From the NCBI RefSeq assembly GCF_025465945.1, contig NZ_JANLNW010000020.1, positions 62,001-126,000 on the forward strand: DNA of 64,000 bases, written 5' to 3'. Below, in pieces: positions 17,840-27,137 of this stretch. Within the stretch, counting starts at the first letter, position 1, and each line of letters begins with the position of its first letter. Origin of the DNA: Pseudomonas sp. 6D_7.1_Bac1. GTDB taxonomy: Bacteria > Pseudomonadota > Gammaproteobacteria > Pseudomonadales > Pseudomonadaceae. The position numbers and the translations under genes are program-made. Under the pieces are notes generated by a model. It ran no database searches. It saw only the letters and a program-made list of their open reading frames with translations, and was not told the origin of the DNA.

Positions 17840-18691
17840 ATGTTTCCCGAAAGCTTCACCTTTTCCATCGCCGACTGGGTCAACACTTGGGTTGATGCGC
17901 TGGTCGTCAACTACGGAGATGTGTTCCGCCACATCTCCGACACCTTGCTCTGGGCCATCGTCAACCTTGAAGGCCTGCTGCGCGCGGCGCCGTGGTGGTT
18001 GATGCTGGCGATCGTTGCCGGCATTGCCTGGCACGCCACCCGCAAGCGGGTGACGACGGCGGTGATTGTGGGGCTGCTGTTCCTGGTGGGCGCTGTCGGC
18101 CTCTGGGACAAGCTTATGCAAACGTTGGCACTGATGCTGGTGGCGACGATTATTTCGGTGCTGATCGGCATTCCGCTGGGCATTCTGTCGGCGCGCAGCA
18201 ATCGCCTGCGTTCGGTGCTGATGCCGCTGCTCGACATCATGCAAACCATGCCCAGCTTCGTGTACCTGATCCCGGTGCTGATGCTGTTCGGCCTGGGCAA
18301 GGTCCCGGCGATTTTCGCCACCGTGATCTACGCCGTACCGCCGCTGATTCGCCTGACCGATCTGGGCATTCGCCAGGTCGATCGCGAAGTGATGGAAGCC
18401 ATCAACGCCTTCGGTGCCAACCGCTGGCAGCAACTGTTCGGCGTGCAACTGCCGCTGGCCCTGCCGAGCATCATGGCGGGGATCAACCAGACCACCATGA
18501 TGGCCCTGTCGATGGTGGTAATCGCCTCGATGATCGGTGCCCGTGGCCTGGGTGAAGACGTGCTGGTGGGTATCCAGACCCTCAACGTCGGACGTGGTCT
18601 TGAAGCCGGTCTGGCGATCGTGATTCTGGCAGTGGTCATCGACCGCATTACCCAGGCCTACGGTCGTCCACGGCATGAGGTGAGCCAATGA
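17840..18691 (+). CDS. hutW: ABC transporter permease HutW (histidine / glycine-betaine type)
   Basis: A 283-residue inner-membrane permease of the ProW/OpuAB type. Hydrophobic helices run from about residue 50 to the end. The ABC-coupling EAA loop is visible as EAINAFGANRWQQLFGVQLPLALPSIMAG (shown split: EAINAFGANRW, then QLPLALPSIMAG, about residues 190-214). Its stop overlaps the start of hutV by four bases (ATGA), so translation is coupled. Position inside the hut operon identifies it as HutW, part of the histidine ABC system. Its natural binding protein appears to be lost (remnant at 17649), so the partner may be the choline-type protein at 25049 or one encoded elsewhere. Confidence 0.9.
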   Translation: MFPESFTFSIADWVNTWVDALVVNYGDVFRHISDTLLWAIVNLEGLLRAAPWWLMLAIVAGIAWHATRKRVTTAVIVGLLFLVGAVGLWDKLMQTLALMLVATIISVLIGIPLGILSARSNRLRSVLMPLLDIMQTMPSFVYLIPVLMLFGLGKVPAIFATVIYAVPPLIRLTDLGIRQVDREVMEAINAFGANRWQQLFGVQLPLALPSIMAGINQTTMMALSMVVIASMIGARGLGEDVLVGIQTLNVGRGLEAGLAIVILAVVIDRITQAYGRPRHEVSQ

Positions 18692-19509
18692 CCGCGGCCA
18701 AGATCGAAGTCAAAAATGTCTTCAAGATTTTCGGTGACCGTTCGGCCGACGCGCTGAACATGATCCGAGAGAACAAGAGCAAGGATCAGGTGCTGGCCGA
18801 GACCGGCTGCGTGATCGGCGTGAATGATCTGTCGTTGAGCATCGCTACCGGCGAAATCTTCGTGATCATGGGCTTGTCGGGTTCCGGTAAGTCGACACTG
18901 GTGCGTCACTTAAACCGCCTGATCGACCCGACCAGCGGCGCGATCCTGGTGGACGGCGTGGACATCCTGCAATACGACATGGAAGCCCTGCGCGAATTTC
19001 GTCGGCACAAGATCAGCATGGTGTTCCAGAGCTTCGGCCTGCTGCCCCACAAGAGTGTGCTGGACAACGTCGCCTACGGTTTGAAAGTGCGTGGTGAAAG
19101 CAAGCAGGTGTGTGTCGAGCGCGCGCAGCACTGGATCAACACCGTGGGCCTCAAAGGCTACGAAAACAAATACCCGCATCAGCTCTCGGGCGGCATGCGT
19201 CAGCGTGTGGGTCTGGCCCGTGCCCTGGCGGCGGACACCGACATCATCCTGATGGACGAAGCCTTCAGTGCCCTCGATCCGTTGATCCGCGCCGAGATGC
19301 AGGACCAGTTGCTCGAACTGCAACAGACTCTGCACAAGACCATCGTGTTCATCACCCATGATCTCGATGAAGCGGTGCGCATCGGCAACCGCATTGCGAT
19401 CCTCAAGGATGGGCGATTGATCCAGGTCGGTACGCCGAAAGAGATCCTTCACTCGCCGGCCGATGAATACGTCGACCGGTTTGTCCAGCGTCGCGCGGCG
19501 ACGGTTTAA
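18688..19509 (+). CDS. hutV: ABC transporter ATP-binding protein HutV
   Basis: A 273-residue ATPase of the ProV/OpuAA type. Walker A GLSGSGKSTLV is near residue 61, the Q-loop lies in MVFQSFGLLPHKSVLDN, the signature LSGGMRQRVGLARALA is near 165, Walker B is ILMDEAFSALDP, and the switch histidine is in FITHDLDEAVRIGNR. The protein is shorter than ProV because the C-terminal CBS domains used for osmosensing are absent, consistent with a nutrient rather than an osmoprotectant importer. It overlaps hutW by four bases. About 200 bp without a recognisable gene separates it from hutH. Confidence 0.93.
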   Translation: MTAAKIEVKNVFKIFGDRSADALNMIRENKSKDQVLAETGCVIGVNDLSLSIATGEIFVIMGLSGSGKSTLVRHLNRLIDPTSGAILVDGVDILQYDMEALREFRRHKISMVFQSFGLLPHKSVLDNVAYGLKVRGESKQVCVERAQHWINTVGLKGYENKYPHQLSGGMRQRVGLARALAADTDIILMDEAFSALDPLIRAEMQDQLLELQQTLHKTIVFITHDLDEAVRIGNRIAILKDGRLIQVGTPKEILHSPADEYVDRFVQRRAATV

Positions 19510-19710
19510 GGGAGCTGCCATGCCCAGGCTGAATTGATTTTGAAAGACCCGATACTGCTGCAAACCGCGTTACCAAAGCTGTACTGATTTCTACAAAAAC
19601 CAGCGTGCCAAGGCGCCACCCCCCCTCAAAAAGCGGGCAGCGACGGACAACGGAATCATCCGGAGCGTCTGGTTAGTTAGTTAAATAAAACTCTCAAAAG
19701 GAGAATGAAT

Positions 19711-21243
19711 GTGACTGCTCTGAACCTTATCCCTGGCCAACTGAGTCTTGCCCAACTGCGTGCTGTTTATCAGCAACCGGTCAAAATCAGCCTCGACGAC
19801 AGCGCTTTCGCCCAAATCGAAGCCAGCGTCGCCTGCGTGGAACAGATCCTCGCGGAAAACCGTACAGCTTACGGGATCAACACCGGTTTCGGCCTGCTGG
19901 CTTCGACCCGTATTGCCAGCGAAGACCTGGAAAACCTTCAGCGCTCGCTGGTGTTGTCTCACGCTGCCGGCGTTGGCGAGCCGATCAGCGACGCCCTGGT
20001 GCGTCTGATCATGGTGCTCAAGGTCAACAGCCTGAGCCGTGGTTTCTCCGGCATTCGCCGGGTGGTGATCGACGCGCTGATCGCGCTGATCAACGCTGAG
20101 GTGTACCCGCACATTCCGTTGAAAGGTTCGGTTGGTGCTTCCGGTGACCTGGCGCCTCTGGCCCACATGTCGCTGGTACTGCTGGGCGAAGGCAAGGCCC
20201 GTTACAAAGGCGAATGGCTGGAAGCCACCGAAGCACTGAAAGTGGCTGGCCTGCAACCGCTGACGCTGGCGGCCAAAGAAGGTCTGGCGCTGCTCAACGG
20301 TACTCAGGTGTCCACCGCTTACGCGCTGCGTGGCCTGTTCGAAGGCGAAGACCTGTTCGCTGGCGCCCTGGCCCTTGGCGGTCTGACCGTTGAAGCCGTG
20401 CTGGGCTCGCGCTCGCCGTTCGATGCTCGTATTCATGCTGCTCGTGGTCAAAAAGGCCAGATCGACGCCGCTGCCGCTTACCGTGATCTGTTGGGTGAGC
20501 GCAGCCAAGTCTCCGATTCGCATGAGAACTGCGAAAAGGTGCAGGACCCGTACTCCCTGCGCTGCCAGCCACAAGTCATGGGCGCTTGCCTGACTCAGTT
20601 CCGTCAGGCCGCTGAAGTGCTGGCGATCGAAGCCAACGCCGTGTCGGACAACCCGTTGGTGTTCGCGGCTGAAGGTGACGTGATCTCCGGCGGTAACTTC
20701 CACGCCGAACCGGTTGCCATGGCCGCAGACAACATGGCTCTGGCCATCGCTGAAATCGGCTCCCTGAGCGAACGCCGCATCTCGCTGATGATGGACAAGC
20801 ACATGTCGCAACTGCCGCCATTCCTGGTGGCCAACGGTGGCGTGAACTCCGGTTTCATGATCGCCCAGGTGACCGCGGCAGCTCTGGCCAGCGAGAACAA
20901 GGCACTGTCGCACCCGCACTCGGTGGACAGCCTGCCGACGTCCGCCAACCAGGAAGACCACGTTTCCATGGCACCTGCCGCTGGCAAGCGTCTGTGGGAA
21001 ATGGCCGAAAACACCCGCGGCGTTCTGGCTGTCGAGTGGCTGGCTGCTTGCCAGGGCCTGGACCTGCGCGACGGTCTGAAGACTTCGTCGAAACTGGAGA
21101 AGGCACGCGGCATCCTGCGTGGCAAAGTACCGTTCTACGAGAAGGACCGTTTCTTTGCACCGGACATCAATGCCGCGAGCGAACTGTTGGCTTCGCGTTG
21201 CTTGAATGAACTGGTGATGGCGAAGTTGTTGCCTAGCCTGTAA
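19711..21243 (+). CDS. hutH: Histidine ammonia-lyase (histidase)
   Basis: A 510-residue histidase, which removes ammonia from L-histidine to give urocanate, the first step of the pathway and the source of the inducer. The Ala-Ser-Gly triad that cyclises to the MIO electrophile is in [14 protein letters not shown] (Ala143-Gly145 from this start), and [12 protein letters not shown] is conserved near residue 62. I chose GTG 19711 over the ATG at 19705: AAGGAG ends only two to three bases before the ATG but about eight before the GTG. The leader is A-rich (AAATAAAACTCTC), possibly a Crc/Hfq site. A single hutH is present in this window. Confidence 0.97.
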   Translation: MTALNLIPGQLSLAQLRAVYQQPVKISLDDSAFAQIEASVACVEQILAENRTAYGINTGFGLLASTRIASEDLENLQRSLVLSHAAGVGEPISDALVRLIMVLKVNSLSRGFSGIRRVVIDALIALINAEVYPHIPLKGSVGASGDLAPLAHMSLVLLGEGKARYKGEWLEATEALKVAGLQPLTLAAKEGLALLNGTQVSTAYALRGLFEGEDLFAGALALGGLTVEAVLGSRSPFDARIHAARGQKGQIDAAAAYRDLLGERSQVSDSHENCEKVQDPYSLRCQPQVMGACLTQFRQAAEVLAIEANAVSDNPLVFAAEGDVISGGNFHAEPVAMAADNMALAIAEIGSLSERRISLMMDKHMSQLPPFLVANGGVNSGFMIAQVTAAALASENKALSHPHSVDSLPTSANQEDHVSMAPAAGKRLWEMAENTRGVLAVEWLAACQGLDLRDGLKTSSKLEKARGILRGKVPFYEKDRFFAPDINAASELLASRCLNELVMAKLLPSL

Positions 21244-21250
21244 CGGCCCC

Positions 21251-21315
21251 ATCGCGAGCAGGCTCGCTCCCGCGGGTTCAGCGTAATCCTTGTGGGAGCG
21301 GGCTTGTTCTCGATC
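21251..21315. repeat. REP doublet, right arm degenerate
   Basis: A standard unit at 21251-21273 and a decayed inverted unit (GAGCGGGCTTGTTCTCG) at 21291-21315, CCCAC ends facing. It lies between hutH and the APC permease gene inside the hut cluster. Confidence 0.8.
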
Positions 21316-21333
21316 TGATTTTGCGTCGACAAG

Positions 21334-21342
21334 AACAACTAA
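21334..21342 (+). promoter_or_regulatory. Candidate Crc/Hfq CA motif before the histidine permease gene
   Basis: AACAACTAA, seven of eight matches to AAYAAYAA, immediately precedes AGGA, the Shine-Dalgarno of the permease gene. It fits translation repression by Hfq-Crc when preferred carbon sources are present. Confidence 0.42.
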
Positions 21343-21351
21343 GGACGAGAA

Positions 21352-22761
21352 ATGCAAAAGCCAGCAAACGGCTTGAAACGCGGGCTATCGGCCCGACATA
21401 TTCGCTTCATGGCACTGGGGTCGGCGATCGGCACCGGGCTGTTTTACGGTTCGGCTTCGGCCATCCAGATGGCCGGCCCTGCGGTGCTGCTCGCCTACCT
21501 GATCGGTGGTGCGGCGGTGTTCATGGTCATGCGCGCCCTCGGTGAGATGGCGGTGCACAACCCGGTTGCAGGTTCCTTCGGTCAATACGCCAGCACCTAC
21601 TTGGGACCGATGGCCGGTTTCATCCTGGGTTGGACCTACGCCTTTGAAATGGTCATCGTCGGTCTGGCCGACGTCACCGCGTTCGGCATTTACATGGGCT
21701 TCTGGTTCCCGGAAGTCGCGCGCTGGATCTGGGTACTCGGCATCGTTTCGGTGATTGGCGGCCTGAACCTGTGCAACGTCAAAGTCTTCGGTGAAATGGA
21801 GTTCTGGTTTTCGCTGCTCAAGGTGGCGGCCATCGTTGCGATGATTCTCGGCGGCTTCGGCATCATGCTGTTCGGCATCAGCAATGCGCCAGGCACCCAG
21901 GTCACCAGCATCACCAATCTCTGGACCCAGGGCGGCTTCATGCCGAATGGCTTTGGTGGCCTGATCGCCTCGTTCGCGGTAGTGATGTTTGCCTTCGGCG
22001 GCATCGAAATCATCGGCGTCACCGCTGGTGAAGCCAAAGACCCGCAGAGCGTATTGCCCAAGGCGATAAACGCCGTGCCGCTGCGCATTCTGCTGTTCTA
22101 CGTGCTGACCCTGTTTGTGCTGATGTCGATCTTTCCATGGCAGCAGATCGGCAGCCAGGGCAGCCCGTTCGTGCAGATTTTCGACAACCTCGGTATCAGC
22201 TCGGCCGCCACCGTGCTCAACATCGTGGTGATCTCGGCAGCCGTTTCGGCAATCAACAGTGACATCTTTGGCGCCGGCCGCATGATGTACGGCCTGGCCG
22301 AACAAGGTCATGCGCCAAAGGCCTTTGCCCAGTTGTCGCGTCACGGTGTGCCGTGGCTGACCGTGGTGGTGATGAGCATTGCATTGCTGTTGGGCGTGTT
22401 GCTGAACTACCTGATTCCGGAAAACGTATTCCTGCTGATCGCCTCCATTGCGACCTTTGCGACCGTTTGGGTCTGGCTGATGATTCTGTTCACTCAGGTG
22501 GCGATGCGTCGCTCCATGACGGCCGAGCAAGTCGCGCAGCTGAAATTCCCGGTTCCGTTCTGGCCTTATGCGCCGATGGCGGCGATTGCGTTCATGCTGT
22601 TTGTCTTCGGCGTGCTGGGCTATTTCCCGGATACCCAAGCAGCGTTGATCGTCGGCGTGGTCTGGATCGTGTTGCTGGTGCTGGCCTACCTGACGTGGGT
22701 CAAACCGGCAGCAGGGCAGGCAGCCCTGGTCACGCGTGAACCTTCTTTTTCTCATCGATAA
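21352..22761 (+). CDS. hutTh: APC-family amino-acid permease, probable histidine transporter
   Basis: A 469-residue permease of the amino acid transporter (AAT/APC) family with twelve predicted helices. The N-terminal family signature [23 protein letters not shown] (given in parts: [17 protein letters not shown], about residues 13-29) and helix 3 with the conserved GEMAV are visible. Its location between hutH and hutI matches hutTh, described as the histidine-specific permease in P. fluorescens; substrate is inferred from that. ATG 21352 follows AGGA after about seven bases. hutI begins 16 bases after its stop, so they are cotranscribed. Confidence 0.9.
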   Translation: MQKPANGLKRGLSARHIRFMALGSAIGTGLFYGSASAIQMAGPAVLLAYLIGGAAVFMVMRALGEMAVHNPVAGSFGQYASTYLGPMAGFILGWTYAFEMVIVGLADVTAFGIYMGFWFPEVARWIWVLGIVSVIGGLNLCNVKVFGEMEFWFSLLKVAAIVAMILGGFGIMLFGISNAPGTQVTSITNLWTQGGFMPNGFGGLIASFAVVMFAFGGIEIIGVTAGEAKDPQSVLPKAINAVPLRILLFYVLTLFVLMSIFPWQQIGSQGSPFVQIFDNLGISSAATVLNIVVISAAVSAINSDIFGAGRMMYGLAEQGHAPKAFAQLSRHGVPWLTVVVMSIALLLGVLLNYLIPENVFLLIASIATFATVWVWLMILFTQVAMRRSMTAEQVAQLKFPVPFWPYAPMAAIAFMLFVFGVLGYFPDTQAALIVGVVWIVLLVLAYLTWVKPAAGQAALVTREPSFSHR

Positions 22762-22777
22762 CTAACGGAGGCCTCGG

Positions 22778-23983
22778 ATGAAAACTCTCTGGCAACACTG
22801 TCACGTTGCAAGCATGGCGCAGGGCACTTACTCGATCATCGAGGATGCCGCCATCGTGACGTCAGGAGCGCACATTGAGTGGATCGGCCCACGTAGCGAG
22901 CTGCCGTCCGGCGAATACCCCGAGGTCCATGACCTCGCGGGGGCCTGGGTCACCCCGGGCCTGATCGACTGCCACACCCACACGGTGTTCGGCGGCAACC
23001 GCAGCGGCGAGTTCGAGCAGCGCCTGCAAGGCGTGAGTTACGCGGAGATCGCCGCCGCCGGCGGCGGCATTGCCAGCACCGTGCGCGCCACGCGTGCGGC
23101 GACCGAGGACGAACTGTTCGCCAGTGCGAAGAAACGTCTGAAAAGCCTGCTGCGTGACGGCGTAACCAGCATCGAGATGAAATCCGGTTATGGCCTCGAC
23201 CTGGCCAGCGAACGGAAAATCCTGCGGGTGATCCGTCGTCTTGGTGCCGAACTGCCGGTCAGCGTGCGCAGCACCTGCCTGGCCGCTCACGCCTTGCCAC
23301 CGGAGTACATCGACCGCGCCGACGACTACATCGACCATATCTGCAGCGAAATGCTGCCGGCGCTGGCTGCCGAAGGCCTGGTGGATGCGGTGGATGCGTT
23401 TTGCGAATACCTGGCGTTTTCGCCAGCGCAGGTCGAGCGGGTGTTCGTCGCCGCGCAGCAACTCGGTTTGCCGGTGAAGCTGCACGCCGAGCAGCTGTCG
23501 TCCCTGCACGGTTCCAGCCTGGCGGCGCGTTATCACGCGCTGTCGGCCGACCATCTGGAGTTCATGACCGAAGACGACGCCATCGCCATGGCCGCCTCCG
23601 GCACCGTTGCGGTGCTGCTGCCGGGAGCCTTCTACTTCCTGCGGGAAACCCAATTGCCGCCGATGGATGCCTTGCGCAAGCACGGGGTGAAAATCGCCAT
23701 CGCCAGTGACCTCAACCCCGGCACCTCGCCGGCGCTGTCGGTTCGGTTGATGCTGAACATGGCCTGCACCTGTTTCCGCATGACCCCGGAAGAGGCCTTG
23801 GCTGGTGCGACTATTCATGCCGCCACGGCATTGGGCATGGAGCACACCCATGGTTCGCTCGAAGTCGGCAAAGTCGCTGACTTCGTGGCCTGGCAGATCG
23901 ATCGTCCCGCCGACCTGTCGTACTGGTTGGGCGGTGACCTGGAAAAACGCGTCGTGCGTCACGGCGTTGAAGTCGAGTTATAG
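22778..23983 (+). CDS. hutI: Imidazolonepropionase
   Basis: A 401-residue amidohydrolase that opens 4-imidazolone-5-propanoate to N-formimidoyl-L-glutamate, the third step of the pathway. The metal-binding motif [10 protein letters not shown] is near residues 65-74, followed by [10 protein letters not shown], a substrate loop typical of Hut[10 protein letters not shown] carries the next ligand His, and [11 protein letters not shown] holds the catalytic Asp and substrate-binding residues. Length is normal. RBS GGAGG (in TAACGGAGGCC) stands before ATG 22778. hutG follows ten bases after its stop. Confidence 0.97.
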   Translation: MKTLWQHCHVASMAQGTYSIIEDAAIVTSGAHIEWIGPRSELPSGEYPEVHDLAGAWVTPGLIDCHTHTVFGGNRSGEFEQRLQGVSYAEIAAAGGGIASTVRATRAATEDELFASAKKRLKSLLRDGVTSIEMKSGYGLDLASERKILRVIRRLGAELPVSVRSTCLAAHALPPEYIDRADDYIDHICSEMLPALAAEGLVDAVDAFCEYLAFSPAQVERVFVAAQQLGLPVKLHAEQLSSLHGSSLAARYHALSADHLEFMTEDDAIAMAASGTVAVLLPGAFYFLRETQLPPMDALRKHGVKIAIASDLNPGTSPALSVRLMLNMACTCFRMTPEEALAGATIHAATALGMEHTHGSLEVGKVADFVAWQIDRPADLSYWLGGDLEKRVVRHGVEVEL

Positions 23984-23993
23984 GAGAACAGTT

Positions 23994-24797
23994 GTGGATA
24001 AGGTTCTGAGCTTCAAACAAGGCCGGGTGCCGCTGCTGATCAGCATGCCTCACGCTGGCGTGCGTCTGATGCCTGCGGTTGAAGCTGGTTTGATCCCTGA
24101 GGCGCAAAGCCTGCCGGACACCGACTGGCATATTCCCACGCTCTACGAATTCGCCGCTGAGCTGGGTGCCAGCACCCTGGCCGCCGAGTATTCGCGGTTC
24201 GTCATCGACCTGAACCGTCCGTCCGACGACAAGCCGTTGTATGTCGGTGCGACGACCGGTCTGTACCCGGCAACGATGTTCGACGGCGTGCCGTTGTTCC
24301 GCGAAGGGCTGGAGCCATCGGCCGAGGAGCGTGCGACGTATCTGGAAAAGGTCTGGACGCCGTACCACAGCACCCTGCAGCAAGAACTGGCGCGGCTGAA
24401 GGCCGAGTTCGGTTATGCGCTGTTGTTCGATGCGCACTCGATCCGTTCGGTGGTCCCGCACCTGTTCGACGGCAAGCTGCCAGACTTCAACCTTGGCACC
24501 TTCAACGGCGCCAGTTGCGATCCACAGCTGGCCAGCCAGCTCGAAGCCATCTGCGCTCGGCACACTGATTACAGCCATGTGCTCAACGGGCGTTTCAAGG
24601 GCGGTCACATCACCCGTCATTACGGCAACCCGGCCGAAAACATCCACGCGGTGCAACTGGAGCTGGGGCAGTGCACCTACATGGAAGAGGTCGAACCGTT
24701 CCACTATCGGCCGGATCTCGCGGCACCGACGCAAGTGGTGCTCAAGGAATTGCTGCAAGGGTTGCTGGCGTGGGGGCAGAAACACTACTGCGCATGA
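23994..24797 (+). CDS. hutG: N-formylglutamate deformylase
   Basis: A 267-residue N-formylglutamate amidohydrolase that releases formate and L-glutamate, the last step of the five-step route begun by HutF. Conserved blocks are LLISMPHAGVRLMP near the N-terminus, DTDWHIPTLYEFA, SRFVIDLNRP, LLFDAHSIRSVVPHLFDGKLPDFNLGT (parts: DAHSIRSVVP, with metal/substrate residues) and FKGGHITRHYG. I chose GTG 23994 because TAGGAGAACA precedes it at proper spacing and the protein then begins as in known HutG; a longer frame runs upstream into hutI but is an artefact. Confidence 0.95.
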   Translation: MDKVLSFKQGRVPLLISMPHAGVRLMPAVEAGLIPEAQSLPDTDWHIPTLYEFAAELGASTLAAEYSRFVIDLNRPSDDKPLYVGATTGLYPATMFDGVPLFREGLEPSAEERATYLEKVWTPYHSTLQQELARLKAEFGYALLFDAHSIRSVVPHLFDGKLPDFNLGTFNGASCDPQLASQLEAICARHTDYSHVLNGRFKGGHITRHYGNPAENIHAVQLELGQCTYMEEVEPFHYRPDLAAPTQVVLKELLQGLLAWGQKHYCA

Positions 24798-24800
24798 CCC

Positions 24801-24890
24801 TGTGGGAGCGAGCCTGCTCGCGATGAGGCCATTGCATTCAACATAGCTGTTGCCTGTCGGTCCGCCATCGCGAGCAGGCTCGCTCCCACA
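24801..24890. repeat. REP doublet after hutG
   Basis: Inverted standard units at 24801-24824 and 24867-24890, GTGGG ends outermost, placed four bases after the hutG stop. It probably marks the end of the catabolic transcript. Confidence 0.9.
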
Positions 24891-25048
24891 AGGTAACCTC
24901 CCTCGCCACAGGGTGGTGGGACAGTCGCCCCTGTGCAAAACACAGTCGCCACAGGGCGCTTTGGCTCAAGCTTCGCTGAGTAACGTTGTGGGCACGGTGC
25001 ACGAAGACACCGGGCCCACAATAACCAGCTGCCGAGCGAGCCTTCCCG

Positions 25049-25993
25049 ATGAAACGACTGTTCAACCGCTGTCTGTTAATCCTTACCGGCACTGCACTCC
25101 TGAGCGCCAACGCATTGGCCAACGAACCGGCGTCCTGCCAGTCCGTACGCATGGGCGTGGTCAACTGGACTGATGTGATCGCCACCAGTGGCATGGCCGA
25201 TGTCTTGCTCAATGGGCTTGGCTACGAAAGCAAGCAAACCAGCGCCGTGCAGCAAATCATCTTTGCCGGTATCCGTGATAAACGCCTGGATATCTTCCTC
25301 GGCTACTGGAAGCCCGCGATGGACAAGAACATCGCGCCGTTCATCGCCGCCAATCAACTCAAAGTCATGGACAAGCCCAGCCTGTCTGACGCGCAGGCGA
25401 CCCTCGCGGTGCCTGACTATGTCGCGGCGGCGGGTCTGAAAACCTTCGGCGATATCGCCAAATTCAAAGACCAGTTGGGCGCCAAAATCTACGGCATCGA
25501 ACCGGGCAGCGGCGCTAACACCACGATCAAAACCATGATCGAGATCAATCACTTTGGCCTCAAGGACTTCAAACTGATCGAATCCGGTGAGGCCGGCATG
25601 CTCGCCGCCGTGCAGCGAGCGGTCAATCGCAAGGAGTTCGTGGTGTTCGTCGGCTGGACCCCGCACCCGATGAACATCAACATGAAGATCAACTACCTGA
25701 CCGGCAGCGACGATGTGTACGGACCTAACGAAGGTGCGGCGACCGTCTCGACCGTGACCGCGCCGGATTACGCCCAGCGTTGTCCCAACGTGAACCGTCT
25801 GTTGGAAAACCTGACGTTCACCGCCGCTCAGGAAAGCCAGTTGATGGTACCGATCATGGAGCGCAAGACTGCGCAGGAAGTCGCCCGGAAATGGCTGCGT
25901 GAGCATCCCGAGGATCTGCAGCGCTGGCTGGCGGGTGTCAGCAGTTTCGATGGCAAGGACGGTGTGGCGTCGGTTCAAGCCAGCCTGAAGTAG
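25049..25993 (+). CDS. Choline-type ABC substrate-binding protein without adjacent transporter genes
   Basis: A 314-residue periplasmic binding protein. It has a signal peptide (cleavage expected after ANALA, about residue 25) and an OpuAC-fold domain of the ChoX/CbcX/CaiX group: MGVVNWTDVIATSGMADVLL, LDIFLGYWKPAMD, the E-P-G-S-G-A-N block, FVVFVGWTPHPMN. Trp residues at these places form the quaternary-ammonium cage in known choline-binding members. The tail HPEDLQRWLAGVSSFDGKDG is typical of that group. No permease or ATPase gene is next to it. It may feed HutWV, whose own binding protein seems deleted, or a Cbc-type choline/carnitine transporter elsewhere, as known for orphan binding proteins in Pseudomonas. 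The 158 bp before it hold short inverted CCTGTG/CACAGG repeats. Confidence 0.85.
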   Translation: MKRLFNRCLLILTGTALLSANALANEPASCQSVRMGVVNWTDVIATSGMADVLLNGLGYESKQTSAVQQIIFAGIRDKRLDIFLGYWKPAMDKNIAPFIAANQLKVMDKPSLSDAQATLAVPDYVAAAGLKTFGDIAKFKDQLGAKIYGIEPGSGANTTIKTMIEINHFGLKDFKLIESGEAGMLAAVQRAVNRKEFVVFVGWTPHPMNINMKINYLTGSDDVYGPNEGAATVSTVTAPDYAQRCPNVNRLLENLTFTAAQESQLMVPIMERKTAQEVARKWLREHPEDLQRWLAGVSSFDGKDGVASVQASLK

Positions 25994-26015
25994 ACCTGAA
26001 AGCCAACGCAAGCAC

Positions 26016-26043
26016 CTGTGGCGAGCGAGCTTGCTCGCCACAG
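26016..26043. repeat. Single palindrome of a third REP-like type, possible terminator
   Basis: A 28-bp sequence with perfect 11-bp arms (CTGTGGCGAGC and GCTCGCCACAG) around GAGCTT. It lies 23 bases after the binding-protein stop. It has no T run, so it is either an isolated REP of a third type or a factor-dependent 3' end. Confidence 0.75.
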
Positions 26044-26097
26044 GGTATGTGCAGACTCAGAGTCGTCTAAACCCGTTGCTGCCCAGGTCACTCCAGC

Positions 26098-27033
26098 ATG
26101 TCCGATTACCCGCTTTCACCGCAGCTCTGGGCATTTGTCGAGAGAACCCTCAGCTTCAACAGCACTGACAGCAGCCTGAACGGGCTGCGTCAGGCCTACA
26201 GTCAAATGTGTCGGGCATTTACCCCCGCTCGGCCGGAGGGGCTGGAGGTCACCGATTTCAGGCTGGACGGTGTTGCCGTCCGATCCTACCAGCCGCCGGC
26301 TTCACCGCCGGGGGCGGGTTGGCCGTGCATTGTGTATCTGCACGGCGGTGGTTGGGTGGTGGGGGACCTGGACTCGCACGACTTCATTTGCGCCGAACTG
26401 GCAGCGGTTCTGGGGGCGTTGGTGATTGCCGTCGATTACCGACTGGCGCCGGAGCATCCATTTCCTGCGGCATTCGATGACTGCCTGAGCGTTTGGCGAG
26501 CGCTGCGCGCTGGGGCGAGCCCGTTTGCGCTGGACGCAGGAAGGATGCTGGTGGCCGGTGACAGTGCCGGCGGCAATCTTGCCGCGGCGTTGTGTCTGGC
26601 ATTGCGCGACCGGGGCGAGCGCTTGCCCTGTGCACAAGTCTTGATTTACCCAGGACTGGGCGGTGACGCCCGACTCCCATCGCGCAGCGAATGTGCCGAT
26701 GCACCGCTCCTCAGCAGCAGCGACCTGGACTGCTATCACGCGTTGTACTTGCGCGGTACGCGGCAACCGTCGGCCTACGCAATGCCATTGCTCGCCGAGG
26801 ATTTCAGCGGTATGCCACCGACGATGATCGCCGTCGCGCAATTCGACCCGCTACGCGACGACGGCGTCAGTTATGCCCAGCGACTGGACGCCGCAGGAGG
26901 CGAGGTCAGCCTGTATCCGGGCAAAGGTCTGATTCACGGCTGTTTGCGGGGCCGGGGCCAGGTCGCGGAAGTGGATCTACTCTATGAAAGCCTGTTGGCG
27001 TATTTGCATCGGTTTCTTGTAAGCGAAGTCTGA
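26098..27033 (+). CDS. Alpha/beta hydrolase of the hormone-sensitive-lipase family
   Basis: A 311-residue soluble esterase/lipase-like protein. The oxyanion-hole motif YLHGGGWVVGDLDSHD is near residues 80-95, the nucleophile elbow GDSAGGNLAAAL is near 158-169, the acid is in AQFDPLRDDG, and the catalytic His is in LIHGCLRG near residue 280. These are diagnostic for the HSL (family IV) group. Substrate unknown; short-chain esters are likely. The Shine-Dalgarno before ATG 26098 is weak. It is not obviously cotranscribed with neighbours: 104 bp with a palindrome lie before it, 104 bp after it. Confidence 0.88.
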   Translation: MSDYPLSPQLWAFVERTLSFNSTDSSLNGLRQAYSQMCRAFTPARPEGLEVTDFRLDGVAVRSYQPPASPPGAGWPCIVYLHGGGWVVGDLDSHDFICAELAAVLGALVIAVDYRLAPEHPFPAAFDDCLSVWRALRAGASPFALDAGRMLVAGDSAGGNLAAALCLALRDRGERLPCAQVLIYPGLGGDARLPSRSECADAPLLSSSDLDCYHALYLRGTRQPSAYAMPLLAEDFSGMPPTMIAVAQFDPLRDDGVSYAQRLDAAGGEVSLYPGKGLIHGCLRGRGQVAEVDLLYESLLAYLHRFLVSEV

Positions 27034-27137
27034 TTTTTCGCAGGCATGCTCATTCAGGTAATTCGGGTTTATGATGCCGGACGGCAGAATAATAGAAGTC
27101 CCCCCAGGGATGACCTCGACCCCTTACGGAGCGCGCA

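Noticed and set aside
19510..19710. The 200-bp gap between hutV and hutH considered as a relic of a second hutH
   Set aside because: Short translations in all frames show no similarity to histidase that I can recognise.
24143..24938. Minus-strand frames opposite hutG and the REP doublet
   Set aside because: Shadow of hutG; starts or ends in REP sequence and lacks any recognisable domain.
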